Both the position numbers and the translations under genes were made by a program. 64,000 nucleotides of DNA from an uncultured archaeon. GTDB lineage: Archaea > Nanobdellota > Nanobdellia > Woesearchaeales > CAIVOO01. The notes below the pieces were generated by a model. That model had not been told where the DNA came from, ran no database searches, and saw only the letters and a list, made by a program, of their open reading frames with translations. Below, one piece after another: positions 34,334-43,818 of this stretch (its first letter is position 1; the number at the start of each line of letters is the position of its first letter). The DNA lies in the NCBI GenBank assembly GCA_903904885.1, contig CAIVED010000012.1, positions 98,130 through 162,129 of the forward strand, in the 5' to 3' direction.

Positions 34334-34833
34334 TCCAGCCCTGTAAACGGCACCACAACAACATCATTTTCTTTTGTCCGGACTTTTATTTCAGTGTAGC
34401 CGACTTTTAATATTCTGCCCCTGATTTCCGGAAGGTCTATTGATTTCTGGCGGAGATATTTTTTCCTCAGCCCGAATCCGGCAATGAAGTTTCTTATGGT
34501 GTCCGCGGCCCCTAAAAAAAGCGCCAGTGCCGCGATTATTGCGAAAAATGCCGCAATCACGATTATTACATATGTTGCTATCCCAAGGCTCTGGAGCGCA
34601 ATGACAAATCCGGCAACATATATCGCCAGTGAAACAATCACTCCCACAGACTTGGCAACGAAAAGCTTCACCCCGATTGTTTCAAGAATTTCCTCAACTT
34701 TCAGCTCATACAATAGCCCCGTGACAATCATTCCCGCAAACTTGCCTATTATCAGAGCAATTATGAATATTATGAACGCGGAGATTATTTTAAGGAAAAC
34801 ATCTGTTACAGGCAGATAAAAATTCTCAAGCAT
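34330..34833 (-). CDS. Small MscS-like mechanosensitive channel / TM-helix protein
   Basis: 167 aa from the ATG at 34833. Three to four hydrophobic helices, with the last pore-like helix ALALFLGAADTIRNFIAGF, and then a short beta region (KSIDLPEIRGRILKVGYTEIKVRTKENDVVVVP) resembling the MscS middle domain. The start is supported by TTTATAAATTT about 25 bases upstream. Truncated relative to E. coli MscS. Probably releases ions under membrane stretch. Confidence 0.72.
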   Translation of the reverse strand: MLENFYLPVTDVFLKIISAFIIFIIALIIGKFAGMIVTGLLYELKVEEILETIGVKLFVAKSVGVIVSLAIYVAGFVIALQSLGIATYVIIVIAAFFAIIAALALFLGAADTIRNFIAGFGLRKKYLRQKSIDLPEIRGRILKVGYTEIKVRTKENDVVVVPFTGLD

Positions 34834-34884
34834 ATGCGTGATATCCTGATTAAATTTATAAAGATTGTGAATACCCCTCAGTAA

Positions 34885-35988
34885 ATGACAAGGCTGGATT
34901 CGATAGACGAGGAAATAAAGTCCCTTGAGGACCAAATCAGGAACACCCAGTACAATAAGGCAACCCAGCACCACATCGGGCTTGTCAAGGCGAAGATTGC
35001 AAGGCTGAGGGAGAAACAGGAGCTGAGGGGCTCCAAAAAGGGAAAAATAGAGGGCTATGCTGTAAAAAAATCAGGCGATGCAACCGTGATTCTTGTGGGC
35101 TTCCCTTCTGTGGGAAAATCAACCCTGCTTAACCGGCTGACCAATGCAGCATCAAAAACAGCTGCCTACGCATTCACAACAGTTTCTGTAATCCCCGGCC
35201 TGATGGAGTATGAGCATGCCAAAATCCAGATACTTGATGTTCCGGGAATCATGAAGGGCGCTGCTGCAGGAACCGGCCGCGGAAAAGAGGTTTTGGCGGT
35301 TGTCAGGAGCTGCGACATGGTCATTTTTATTCTTGATATTCTAAATCCCGAAGAGCAGTTTGATGTTCTGAAAAAAGAACTGTACAATTTCAACATCCGA
35401 ATCAATTCCCGGAAGCCGGATGTAATCATAAAGAAAAAAGCAAAAGACGGGATATCATTAAGCTCCACTGTCAAATTGAGCTACCTCGACAGGAAAACCA
35501 TTGTTGACATTTTGAATGAATTCAGGATAAGCAATGCGGATGTTGTAATAAGGCAGGACATTAATGCCGACCAGCTGATTGATGTTATTGAAGGAAACAA
35601 GCACTATGTTCCTGCGATTGTGATTTTGAACAAGATAGACATGATTCCAAAAGACATGGTTGAATTGTTCGTGAAAAAAACAGGGTCCATTCCTGTTTCT
35701 GCTGAGAGAAAAACAGGCATAGAAAAAGTCAAGTCCGAGATTTTCAGGACACTGTCATTCATCAGGATTTACATGAAAGAAGTCGGCAAGAAACCGGACA
35801 TGGACGTCCCGCTTATAATAAAATCCCCTGCAACCGTGGAGGATGTCTGCTCCAAAATCCACAGGGATTTTGTGAAGAAATTCAAATATGTAAAAATCTG
35901 GGGCAAATCAGCCAAATTCCCAGGCCAGAAGAAATCGCTGGAGCACCATGTCATTGACGGAGATGTGGTGGAGATACACCTGAGATGA
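34885..35988 (+). CDS. DRG-family GTPase
   Basis: 367 aa. G1 is GFPSVGKSTLL, G3 DVPG, G4 NKID, and a TGS domain ends the protein (FVKKFKYVKIWGKSAKFPGQ). This is the archaeal/eukaryotic DRG group of ribosome-associated Obg-like GTPases. Divergent from the MscS-like gene. Confidence 0.93.
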   Translation: MTRLDSIDEEIKSLEDQIRNTQYNKATQHHIGLVKAKIARLREKQELRGSKKGKIEGYAVKKSGDATVILVGFPSVGKSTLLNRLTNAASKTAAYAFTTVSVIPGLMEYEHAKIQILDVPGIMKGAAAGTGRGKEVLAVVRSCDMVIFILDILNPEEQFDVLKKELYNFNIRINSRKPDVIIKKKAKDGISLSSTVKLSYLDRKTIVDILNEFRISNADVVIRQDINADQLIDVIEGNKHYVPAIVILNKIDMIPKDMVELFVKKTGSIPVSAERKTGIEKVKSEIFRTLSFIRIYMKEVGKKPDMDVPLIIKSPATVEDVCSKIHRDFVKKFKYVKIWGKSAKFPGQKKSLEHHVIDGDVVEIHLR

Positions 35989-36031
35989 ATATTTTCTAAA
36001 ATCAATCCCCCCCACCATTGTACTGCAAGGA

Positions 36032-36496
36032 TTAATTCAAAATCATCAGTGCAAAATTCAAAACAGATGCAAAGGTAACCCAGCAAATATAAGGAATCAT
36101 CAAATAGGCTGCTGTTTTTGAGATTTTTTTGAATTCGAGAATTGTCAGCAGGATAAATGCCCACAGTATTATTATTTCAATAAATCCGTACAGTGGGTTT
36201 TGCAGGTAAAAGAAAAAAAAAGACCACAATACATTAAGCACAAACTGTATTAAGAAAAGATAAAATGCTTTTCCTGTTTTCTTTTTGCTTGTCCATACAA
36301 GATAAAGCGAAATTCCCATAAGAACAAAAAGAATTGTCCAGACAGGGGCAAATAGCCAGGCAGGCGGATTAAAAAAAGGTTTGTTCAGCGCTGCATACCA
36401 GGTCTTGATAGACCCGTTGAACAAAGAGCCGATAAAACCTGCGAGAACGCATATCATAATTGCGCCTGCCAGCTTTAATATACTCTTGAGCTTCAT
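36032..36496 (-). CDS. TspO/MBR-family membrane protein
   Basis: 154 aa with five TM helices. SIKTWYAALNKPFFNPPAWLF and FAPVWTILFVLMGISLYLVW are hallmark TspO sequences. Family members bind tetrapyrroles or cholesterol-like ligands. Convergent with DRG and alone. Confidence 0.92.
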   Translation of the reverse strand: MKLKSILKLAGAIMICVLAGFIGSLFNGSIKTWYAALNKPFFNPPAWLFAPVWTILFVLMGISLYLVWTSKKKTGKAFYLFLIQFVLNVLWSFFFFYLQNPLYGFIEIIILWAFILLTILEFKKISKTAAYLMIPYICWVTFASVLNFALMILN

Positions 36497-36538
36497 GAGG
36501 CAATTATTATTTAAAGGGTTTTAAATCTTTCCAATAAA

Positions 36539-37561
36539 ATGGATCCGCTATGCGAATATTTCAGGAAATGCGAAGGATGCGATACCCAGCACATAGATTA
36601 CGATACGCAGCTAAAAAACAAAAAAGAGAGCCTTGAGAGAAAAACAAAATGCAAAAATATTGAGGTATTCCCAAGCAAAGAGTATTATTACCGGAACAGG
36701 CTTGATGTGCTTTTTCACAAAAAAGGAATCGGCCTAAGGGGGAAAAATTGCATTGTCCCTATTGATAAGTGCGTTATATGCAATGAAAAAGTGAACGCGA
36801 TAATAACAGATCTTAACAGTTTTTTCAGTGACAATGACCTTGAAACATTAAAATCCGCAATAATCAGGACAACCAGCAAAGAGAGCGCAGTGTGTTTCCA
36901 GCTGAACAAAAACTCAAGCAGGATAAAGGAGGCCATGGAAAAAATAAAGCAGTTCCCAGCCAGCAACATCATTATTTCCTATGGCGATGAAACATTCCCA
37001 ATTAAAGGCAGCGAAATCATAAAGGAAACATTAATGGGAACGGAATTTTTTCACAATGCCGCGGGATTTTTCCAGAACAACACTGAAATTGCTGAAAAAA
37101 TGCAGGAATACGTGCATAAAACATTAAAAAAATATAAAACACGGGATGCCCATCTGCTTGACCTGTACGGCGGAGTCGGCACTTTCGGGATAATAAATGC
37201 GGGGCTTTTCAGGAAAACAACAATAGTTGAGAGTTTCAGGCAGTCAATAGACTGCGCAAAAATGAACATAAAAGAGAATACGGAGGCTTTTGCATTGGAC
37301 TCGTCAAAGATTAAAAGGCTGAAACTCTCAGGACCGTTATTTGTGATAACTGACCCGCCAAGAAGCGGCATGGACCAGAAAACAATTGACACAATCAAAG
37401 AACTGAAGCCGGAATTGATAATCTACATCTCCTGCAACCCGGACAAGCTTGAAAAGGACCTGAAGAAATTCTCAAAATACCGGATAGAGAGCGCTGCACT
37501 GTTTGACATGTTCCCCCAAACCAATCACATAGAAGCGATTGTTGAGCTGAAGGCCGGATGA
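36539..37561 (+). CDS. RNA uracil-C5 methyltransferase (TrmA/RumA-type, [4Fe-4S])
   Basis: 340 aa. CEYFRKCEGC holds Cys5, Cys11 and Cys14 of the 4Fe-4S site, with a later Cys in IDKCVICNEK. SAM motif LLDLYGGVGTFGI; catalytic YISCNPDKL with Cys; TDPPRSGMDQ. The target could be tRNA U54 or 23S rRNA; archaeal tRNA U54 is my preference. The ATG is at 36539. Confidence 0.9.
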   Translation: MDPLCEYFRKCEGCDTQHIDYDTQLKNKKESLERKTKCKNIEVFPSKEYYYRNRLDVLFHKKGIGLRGKNCIVPIDKCVICNEKVNAIITDLNSFFSDNDLETLKSAIIRTTSKESAVCFQLNKNSSRIKEAMEKIKQFPASNIIISYGDETFPIKGSEIIKETLMGTEFFHNAAGFFQNNTEIAEKMQEYVHKTLKKYKTRDAHLLDLYGGVGTFGIINAGLFRKTTIVESFRQSIDCAKMNIKENTEAFALDSSKIKRLKLSGPLFVITDPPRSGMDQKTIDTIKELKPELIIYISCNPDKLEKDLKKFSKYRIESAALFDMFPQTNHIEAIVELKAG

Positions 37562-37595
37562 AAGATTTATAAAATAAGGCAGTTTTTTCCCCTAA

Positions 37596-38429
37596 ATGAA
37601 GAACTTTTTCAAAAACCTGCTTGCAGGCATTCTTGGAATTTTGGTGGTTACAAGATTATTCTACCTGTTTTTTGCAGGCATAATGATGGCTTATATGGGG
37701 ATAGCAAAGCCAGCAGGAGTTCCAAGCCTATGGATAGGATACTCAATTGCGGCAGTATTCTCCATGATAGCCGGGTTTGCAATAGGATGGTTCAGCTTCA
37801 AGAAGAAGAACACACTTTATGAAATTTTCAAAATAAGTAAGCAAAACTGCCTTCTAAGCCTGATGCTTGCCGCAGCTTTAACCTTGCTTCTTGTTATTCT
37901 TGGAGATATTTCTTTTGTCGGAGGAAATGCTGCAATGACCCTGAACGGCAATTTGGTAAGTTTAAATGCCGTGACCGCAATATTAATTTCAGGCGTATCT
38001 TATTTCATAATGTTCTATCCTTTCAGCTCCCTTTGCAACTATGCTTGGAAAAACAGGAAAACAAAGCAGTACAAAAAGGCAAAGGCCTGGATTATCCTGC
38101 TTGCAATACTGGTAAATCCTCTTTTTGCAGTGGTTTCGCAAACCTTCAGCGGGCTTTACCTTGTTTCCTCGCAGAATGCGCCTTGCGGGGTCGTCATAAC
38201 CGGTTTCAATGACATCTCCCCTGCCAGAGACGCGGGCATTAGTGTAAATGAGACCATTCTCCGGGTAGGCCAGACAGACATAAAAACCAGCCGGGACTTT
38301 AACCTGTCAAACCAGAAGGTTACAGTTCTAACTGACAAAGGCCATTATTCTGTAATTCCCTATTTCAGTGAAGAAACCAAAAAATTCATGCTTGGGATAA
38401 CTGCAACAACAAAGATGTGCAAGAGATAA
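37596..38429 (+). CDS. Multi-TM protein with a C-terminal PDZ domain
   Basis: 277 aa. About five TM helices in the first 190 residues are followed by a PDZ-like unit: GVVITGFNDISPARDAGIS, then NETILRVGQTDIKTSRDF, and strands to the end. It lacks the HExxH of M50 proteases. It could be a non-catalytic S2P relative or a substrate-binding membrane protein. TATA TTTATAAAA about 25 bases upstream. Confidence 0.75.
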   Translation: MKNFFKNLLAGILGILVVTRLFYLFFAGIMMAYMGIAKPAGVPSLWIGYSIAAVFSMIAGFAIGWFSFKKKNTLYEIFKISKQNCLLSLMLAAALTLLLVILGDISFVGGNAAMTLNGNLVSLNAVTAILISGVSYFIMFYPFSSLCNYAWKNRKTKQYKKAKAWIILLAILVNPLFAVVSQTFSGLYLVSSQNAPCGVVITGFNDISPARDAGISVNETILRVGQTDIKTSRDFNLSNQKVTVLTDKGHYSVIPYFSEETKKFMLGITATTKMCKR

Positions 38430-38792
38430 TCATTTCTTCAAATCAATCCCGCCAGCCCGCGTGTTGCCGTGGTTGCCTTTTGTCCTTTCTTTAGGAAAGC
38501 GTTTCTCATACTCCACCATGACATCCAGGATTGCCTTTTCAGAATCAATTTCATACAGATAGGCAATTTTGAGAATCAAATATATCATATCGCCGATGAA
38601 ATTCTCCACCTCTTCCTTGTTTTCCTTTACAAGCTTCAACTGGGTATCTGTATCCACCCACTTAATGACATTCCACAGTTCGCCAATCTCCTCGTTCATG
38701 TTCAAACACAAATCCTTTACAGAATGCGGAGTGCTCCAGTCGCGCTCGTCATTGAATTTCTTTATGATTTCCTGGATTTTATTCAGTTCCAT
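38430..38792 (-). CDS. MazG-like nucleotide pyrophosphohydrolase (second copy)
   Basis: 120 aa. NEEIGELWNVIKWV and EEVENFIGDMIYLILKIAYL provide the E-x2-E...E-x3-D-like acidic residues of the all-alpha NTP pyrophosphatases. Distinct from the gene at 10440-10790. Convergent with the PDZ protein, 1 base apart. Confidence 0.83.
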   Translation of the reverse strand: MELNKIQEIIKKFNDERDWSTPHSVKDLCLNMNEEIGELWNVIKWVDTDTQLKLVKENKEEVENFIGDMIYLILKIAYLYEIDSEKAILDVMVEYEKRFPKERTKGNHGNTRAGGIDLKK

Positions 38793-38870
38793 CCTGTTAA
38801 GGATACTTCACTGATTTAAATAGGTTACCGGTTAGGAATTATCAGGATGAAGTTAAAACCGCAGCAAAAC

Positions 38871-39515
38871 CTAAGGTGGATATCTAATGCACTTCTCAAA
38901 ATTCCCGTTGCAGAAAAGCTGGAGTTCCGCTGTGCCCAGATGCCTTTGATGTGCGGGATTGGAAAAATTGATTTCATTAGGAATTTCAGGCCTGTCGCTG
39001 TTGCAAAAATGGAAGAAATATCCCTTTCTGGCAAGATGCTTGCACGGATTTTCAATTTTTAGGTCTGAGAGAATGATTGCATCCCCCAGTTCAACAGCAT
39101 CATCGTATGTTTTAACATCATCCCATTTTATTATGCTCGGCTCTGGGAGGTTTTTCAATGATTCCAGAAAGACAGTAAGGGGAATAGGAGTTTTCCAAAG
39201 GTTTATAGCCATTATTTTGTCCCCAGAAGGGACTATGCCTGTAAAATATAACCTATCTGCAGGTGTGAATGCTCTTATTTTCGCAATTTTGAGAGGATCA
39301 TCTTCAAGAAGCACGATTTCCCGCTCAAACTGGAGAAATGGTATCCTGGAGTAAATGCCTCCTTCTCTCGGCAGAGCCATGTACTCTGTGCCATTCCTCA
39401 AACGCTGAACAGGCCCCATTGCAATGGATTCTGGAATTGTTTCCTTTTTTTCATACAATCCCCATCCCCTGTTTCTGAATGCCTGCACAGTCCACTCCAG
39501 AAATTTTGGGTCCAT
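38871..39515 (-). CDS. Unknown protein
   Basis: About 214 aa from the ATG at 39515; upstream TTG starts (39578, 39605) would lengthen it and fit better with the TTTAAA at about 39594. Beta-rich appearance, with a late Cys/His set (ENPCKHLARKGYFFHFCNSD). No family recognised. Divergent from the small gene at 39620. Confidence 0.5.
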   Translation of the reverse strand: MDPKFLEWTVQAFRNRGWGLYEKKETIPESIAMGPVQRLRNGTEYMALPREGGIYSRIPFLQFEREIVLLEDDPLKIAKIRAFTPADRLYFTGIVPSGDKIMAINLWKTPIPLTVFLESLKNLPEPSIIKWDDVKTYDDAVELGDAIILSDLKIENPCKHLARKGYFFHFCNSDRPEIPNEINFSNPAHQRHLGTAELQLFCNGNFEKCIRYPP

Positions 39516-39619
39516 GGAAATGTTTAATGCAAACGCATTTTTAAGCTTTGTCTTTTGTAACCATTTGGTAATAGTCAAATTAGCGTAAGGTTTAAATAGC
39601 CCCAAAACTTTCAGATGCT

Positions 39620-40024
39620 ATGCCAATAGATTTCAGAACAATATGCAGAAAAGTAGAAACTTGTCCAGCAGACAGAGTCTCACTAGAGGTTGTTCTTGAA
39701 GATGGTCTCGGTTTAAAGGACCTAAAAGGATTTATTGAAGGCGGGGGCCTTAACTCCCCAACAAGCATCTATGGGCTAAGCATGATTGATAGAAATAAGG
39801 CAATAGTCATATTGGAAGGCAGGTTTGATGTTCACATGTTCATATTTAATTGCAGGGCGCAATACGGGCTCATAAAAGATATGTATGTTGTTGAAGAGAA
39901 TTCGGAAGATAATCTCCCTGTTGCAAAACCAAAAATAGAGTCTTTGCAAGCACAACGCGAAAGACGCCAAAAACAAAACCCTGCGGATATAAAAACAGGA
40001 TATTCGATTAAAAAACCTACATAA
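39620..40024 (+). CDS. Unknown small protein
   Basis: 134 aa. A folded first 100 residues (VSLEVVLEDGLGLKDLKGFIE) end in a low-complexity basic tail (LQAQRERRQKQNP). TTTAAATAGC about 25 bases upstream supports the ATG. Its end overlaps the convergent gene by 8 bases. No family recognised. Confidence 0.6.
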   Translation: MPIDFRTICRKVETCPADRVSLEVVLEDGLGLKDLKGFIEGGGLNSPTSIYGLSMIDRNKAIVILEGRFDVHMFIFNCRAQYGLIKDMYVVEENSEDNLPVAKPKIESLQAQRERRQKQNPADIKTGYSIKKPT

Positions 40025-40946
40025 ACTCAATATTCTTCTTAATCTCAGAATAAGCCTCAAGCGCATCAGCGTAATAGCTCATGACCGGGTCGTTGTCGTT
40101 TTTTGCAAGAACATCGACTATCCTTGAATGGCCACTGTCGTCCCTTGCGAGATTTTTAAGGTGCCTTGCCCTTTCGCCGAAAACTTCCTTTTCTGTTTTC
40201 TGCAGCTGGAAAAGCCGCCCGCCAATCTTGTTCAAGGATTCCCTCATCTGGTCCTTCGTGCCCTCTTTAACTGCCCTGTCAAACTCGTTGTACAGCTCGC
40301 TTCCTATCCTAATGTCATCCCTCAGCGAAGTTGTCCCGCCGTTTGAAGAGCGGTAAACCCTGCCAATCACAAAATTGATTGCCTTGCACTTGTCCTCTAT
40401 TGAATGGACATGGTGCTCTATTTTCTTTTCCTCCTGCTTCGGCTCCGAATGCTCAATTTTCCTGTAGGAATCAGGATAGCTTATTATTATGAGGAATATG
40501 TAAGAGATTATAACATTCAGGAACGTGAGCTTTCCGATTTCCATTCTCCCGAATGGAGGGGCCTGCACAAGCCCGAGAACCAGGAATGCCGCTGAAAAAA
40601 CCGCGGGCATCGCCCACATGTACTCAACATGCCTGTCTGTTTCCACAACAGAAATCAGGAAAAGCAGGGACAATATCGATGGGAGAAATCCAGTCAAAAC
40701 AGAACCGAAGGGCGCATTGGATGAAAATCCTATTGCAAAAATAATCACCGCGAGGGCAACTAGGCTCAGGAATTCTATAAGCCTCCTGAGAAACTGGGTT
40801 TTCGGCCTGACCGCAGTTTCAAATGCCCTTTCAACAGCCTCACGCTCATGGCCGCTTCTCACAAGGTGGGAAACAATCTCTCCGCGGGTATAGCCATTAT
40901 CAATCTGTTTTCTTATGTAAGAAACAATGCTTCTGTCGCCGCCCAT
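40017..40946 (-). CDS. Membrane protein with N-terminal UBA-like helices, unknown
   Basis: 309 aa. The first 50 residues are helical, with IVSYIRKQIDNGYTRGEIVSHL resembling a small UBA-like or SHOCT-like bundle. Four TM helices lie at about residues 54-160, then a charged helical cytoplasmic C-half of about 140 residues. No enzyme motif seen. Confidence 0.65.
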   Translation of the reverse strand: MGGDRSIVSYIRKQIDNGYTRGEIVSHLVRSGHEREAVERAFETAVRPKTQFLRRLIEFLSLVALAVIIFAIGFSSNAPFGSVLTGFLPSILSLLFLISVVETDRHVEYMWAMPAVFSAAFLVLGLVQAPPFGRMEIGKLTFLNVIISYIFLIIISYPDSYRKIEHSEPKQEEKKIEHHVHSIEDKCKAINFVIGRVYRSSNGGTTSLRDDIRIGSELYNEFDRAVKEGTKDQMRESLNKIGGRLFQLQKTEKEVFGERARHLKNLARDDSGHSRIVDVLAKNDNDPVMSYYADALEAYSEIKKNIEFM

Positions 40947-41049
40947 AAAGAGAATATGTCTGTTTCAGGGTTTTTAAATGTTTGTGTAAGATTAAAGCAG
41001 AGTTCCCGAATTTCACAATCTTTATAAACAAACTTAATTTCTCACGAGC

Positions 41050-41256
41050 ATGCCAAAAGAACCGTCCAAGGACGAGCAAATCGGATTCCACAAGGGGGCC
41101 CTAAGCACCCTGGCGAAGGAAAGGCAGGAATTTGTAAGAATCCTCCAGATTGTGGAGCAATTGATGAAGGTTCACATAAAATCCCTGCAGGATTTGGGCG
41201 TTGACCTGACAAAGCAGGAAAAGCTTGAGGAGATGGCCGATGAAAAAAGGAACTAA
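41050..41256 (+). CDS. Small acidic helical protein coupled to FKBP
   Basis: 68 aa. Start at 41050 fits a TTTATAAA box about 27 bases upstream. It overlaps the FKBP start (41240) by 17 bases. EFVRILQIVEQLMKVHIKSL is helical. No family recognised. Confidence 0.65.
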   Translation: MPKEPSKDEQIGFHKGALSTLAKERQEFVRILQIVEQLMKVHIKSLQDLGVDLTKQEKLEEMADEKRN

Positions 41257-41821
41257 GACAGAACATAAGGAAAAAGAGCTAAAGTTAAATGTCAGCAAAA
41301 AAGCAATACTTGTGGTTGTGGTAATCATACTGATAGCAGTCGCTGGATACCTTGTCATGAACAAGCAGAAAACAGCAAAGCAGGGAGACACTGTTCTTGT
41401 AAATTATGCGGGAAAGATAAATAACACGGTCTTTGACACAAACATCCAGAGTGTTGCAAGCGCCAGCAATATCCTGAATCCTTCAAGAACCTATGAGCCA
41501 ATGGAGATTGTGGTTGGGGCAAAAAACCTGATCCCCGGATTTGAGGATGCTCTTTTTGGAATGAAAGAGGGAGAGAAAAAAACAGTGACAATCCCGCCGG
41601 AACTTGCCTACGGAGCATGGAACCAGAGCAAGGTGATGCCATTCCCAAAGAAGGCAATCAACAACAGCGATTCTTTGGCAGTTGGGACAGTGCTGACTGA
41701 CAAGAACGGCAACATTGCAAAGGTTATCGGAATTAACGGGACAGAAGTGATTGTAGATTTCAACCACCCTCTTGCCGGCAGGACGCTGATATTTGACATA
41801 ACGCTTGTCAAGATAAAATGA
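41240..41821 (+). CDS. Membrane-anchored FKBP-type peptidyl-prolyl isomerase
   Basis: 193 aa. A basic stretch and one TM helix (ILVVVVIILIAVAGYLVM) anchor it. The outer domain begins GDTVLVNYAGKINNTVFDT, includes MEIVVGAKNLIPGFEDALFGM and EKKTVTIPPELAYGAWN, and a slyD-like insertion, the FKBP core. It speeds proline isomerisation of secreted proteins. Confidence 0.88.
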   Translation: MKKGTKTEHKEKELKLNVSKKAILVVVVIILIAVAGYLVMNKQKTAKQGDTVLVNYAGKINNTVFDTNIQSVASASNILNPSRTYEPMEIVVGAKNLIPGFEDALFGMKEGEKKTVTIPPELAYGAWNQSKVMPFPKKAINNSDSLAVGTVLTDKNGNIAKVIGINGTEVIVDFNHPLAGRTLIFDITLVKIK

Positions 41822-42522
41822 TTAAAGCCATTTTCTTTGACCTTGATGATACTCTGGAAAACTGGTGGATTGCAAAAACAGCCATAAGGGACAAATTCTG
41901 CGGATTTGTTGCCAAAAAATACGGGCTGAACAGGGAAGAATTCTTCAGGATGTTTGTAAAGGTTGAGTATGAGATTGTCGGAAAATCATTAAACCCAATG
42001 GTCTATGACCGGAAAGTGTGGGTTAAGGAGGCTCTTAAACGATTCGGAGTTAAGGTAGGGAATAAGGAACTTGAATCCCTTGACAGGCTCTACTGGAAAA
42101 TTGCATTCTCAAAGATAAAGGCGTATCCGGATACAATTTCAACGCTAAGGAAGCTGAATAAATACAAAAAAGTGATTATAACCGATTCTGACGGGGACCC
42201 GAAGAATGAAATCAAAAACAAAAAAATAGGCAAGCTCAAAATAAGAAAATACTTTGATCTGATAGTAACCAGCAACCAGACAGGAAAAAACAAGCCGGAC
42301 AAGGGGATGTGGAGATTTGCCCTGAGAAAATTAAAGCTGAAGCCATCAGAATGCATGATGGTTGGAGACAAGCCTGAAATGGACCTGAAGCCGACAAAGG
42401 ATATGGGCTTTACCACGGTCTGGATGAGAAAGGGCGACTGGGCCTCGCAAAGAAAGGAAAAGAAATTTAAGTATGTTGATTATGAGATAACTAAAATATC
42501 AGAACTGCTGAGGATGCTATGA
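41818..42522 (+). CDS. HAD-superfamily hydrolase
   Basis: 234 aa. IFFDLDDTLENWW is motif I, ITDSDGDPKNEI motif II region, NKPDKGMW motif III and MVGDKPEMDLKP motif IV. A small helical cap is between I and II. Substrate unknown (nucleotide or sugar phosphate). The ATG overlaps the FKBP stop (ATGA). Confidence 0.85.
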   Translation: MIKAIFFDLDDTLENWWIAKTAIRDKFCGFVAKKYGLNREEFFRMFVKVEYEIVGKSLNPMVYDRKVWVKEALKRFGVKVGNKELESLDRLYWKIAFSKIKAYPDTISTLRKLNKYKKVIITDSDGDPKNEIKNKKIGKLKIRKYFDLIVTSNQTGKNKPDKGMWRFALRKLKLKPSECMMVGDKPEMDLKPTKDMGFTTVWMRKGDWASQRKEKKFKYVDYEITKISELLRML

Positions 42523-42614
42523 CAAAAACAGATAAGATAATATGGGCAGTAGTTGTTTTGACGTTTGTGGTGATAGTTTCTGTGTTGTATCTGTTTGTTC
42601 TTATTCCCTCATAA
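42519..42614 (+). CDS. 31-residue single-TM microprotein
   Basis: TGA of the HAD gene (42520-42522) overlaps this ATG (42519), the same ATGA coupling used by clear genes here. Residues: seven polar ones, then IIWAVVVLTFVVIVSVLYLFVL, a complete TM helix, and a stop. Too short for most gene finders. It ends 6 bases inside the next, convergent gene. It might be a membrane tether or regulator of the HAD enzyme. Confidence 0.5.
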   Translation: MTKTDKIIWAVVVLTFVVIVSVLYLFVLIPS

Positions 42615-43010
42615 AAGAGGAGGAATCTCCGCAATATACTCTGCAACAGCCCTTCTTGTTTCATCCCAAAGAGCCAGGGTTTCCGGCTTGTATTCTGCCA
42701 AAGAATCATAGCCAGGAATAATTTGAAACTGGAGCCCTGAAACAACGCATGAATCCCTGAATGATGATGTAATGAAACTGAATGGTTCACCGATTGCTTT
42801 TCCAATAATTGAAATCATTCCGCTAATCTCAAACGAACCCCGGTCTTCCTCGCCATTGTTAAAACCATTGAAATATTTTACAGAGTAGGCGATTCTTGCA
42901 CCCCCTCCGATTTTCATTGACAGCTGCTTCAGCATGTCCTCTGCCTCCGAGCGTATGAACCTTCTCTTGAAATCAATGGTTGTCCTTTTTACCAATTCAT
43001 CAATTGTCAT
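42609..43010 (-). CDS. Unknown small protein
   Basis: 133 aa, alpha/beta in appearance (ISGMISIIGKAIGEPF). The ATG is 25 bases from TTTAAATATT. No family recognised. Divergent from ksgA. Confidence 0.6.
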   Translation of the reverse strand: MTIDELVKRTTIDFKRRFIRSEAEDMLKQLSMKIGGGARIAYSVKYFNGFNNGEEDRGSFEISGMISIIGKAIGEPFSFITSSFRDSCVVSGLQFQIIPGYDSLAEYKPETLALWDETRRAVAEYIAEIPPLL

Positions 43011-43062
43011 GGAAGATTAAAGGAACGCAAAATATTTAAAGCTGACTAAAGCATTATAAACC

Positions 43063-43773
43063 ATGAAACTTGACCAGCACTTTCTTACGGATGGGGAAAT
43101 TGCAAAGTCAGCTGTTGCTTTATGCGACATTAAAAAAGACGACACCGTTGTTGAAATCGGGCCGGGAAACGGCGAGCTGACGCAGTTCATCCCGAAATGC
43201 AAACTGATTCTGATAGAAAAGGACGAAACCCTTGCAAAAAAGCTGAAAAAGAAATATGAACGGGTGATAAGCGGCAGCGGGGTTGATGAAATCAAAAACA
43301 TAAAATTTGACTTCCTGATATCAAGCGTCCCCTACGCGATATCGGAGCCACTTATACGGGAGCTGTTCCTGCATGAATTCAAAAAGGCCGTGCTTGTCCT
43401 GCCGGCCAATTTTGTTGACGGCCTGGAATGCAAAAAAACGTCACTTTCATTTCTTGCGAACGAGTTTTTGGAGATAAAAAGAATATCGTTTGTAGGCCGG
43501 GGCAAATTTATACCAAGGCCCAAGGTTGATTCATATTTAATTGAGGCAACCAGAAAAAAAGCATGCCAAATCCTGGTGAACCTCTATACGCAGCAGGACA
43601 AGAAGGTCAAAAACGCCCTGAGGGAGGCAATTGTGCAGGCGGGGGGCAAAACAAAAACCCAGGCAAGGGAAATGGTTGAAAAGATGAAAATCACAGAAAA
43701 CACGCTTAATAAAAACGTCAGGATGCTTTCCTATCACGAGTTGGACTATATAAAAGAAGTCACCAAACAGTAG
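43063..43773 (+). CDS. ksgA: rRNA adenine dimethyltransferase KsgA
   Basis: 236 aa. The order is QHFLTDGEIAKSAV, then VVEIGPGNGELT (SAM site), ILIEKDETLA, and FLISSVPYAISEPL, the variant of the N-x-P-Y catalytic motif (Ser-Val for Asn-Leu). It dimethylates the two adenines in the 16S 3' hairpin. Somewhat shorter than bacterial KsgA. Confidence 0.92.
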   Translation: MKLDQHFLTDGEIAKSAVALCDIKKDDTVVEIGPGNGELTQFIPKCKLILIEKDETLAKKLKKKYERVISGSGVDEIKNIKFDFLISSVPYAISEPLIRELFLHEFKKAVLVLPANFVDGLECKKTSLSFLANEFLEIKRISFVGRGKFIPRPKVDSYLIEATRKKACQILVNLYTQQDKKVKNALREAIVQAGGKTKTQAREMVEKMKITENTLNKNVRMLSYHELDYIKEVTKQ

Positions 43774-43818
43774 TTACAAAATAGAAAGGTTTATAAATGG
43801 TTTATCTTCTGGTTTGCT

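Noticed and set aside
36000..36031. Terminator or small RNA between DRG and TspO
   Set aside because: Only about 40 bases with a C-run and no convincing hairpin.
37596..38429. Site-2 protease
   Set aside because: The layout (TM helices plus PDZ) is similar but neither HExxH nor the second metal motif is present.
38847..39354. + strand frames opposite the unknown gene at 38871
   Set aside because: The minus-strand frame is longer and ungapped and has a plausible promoter; the + frames overlap each other and have none.
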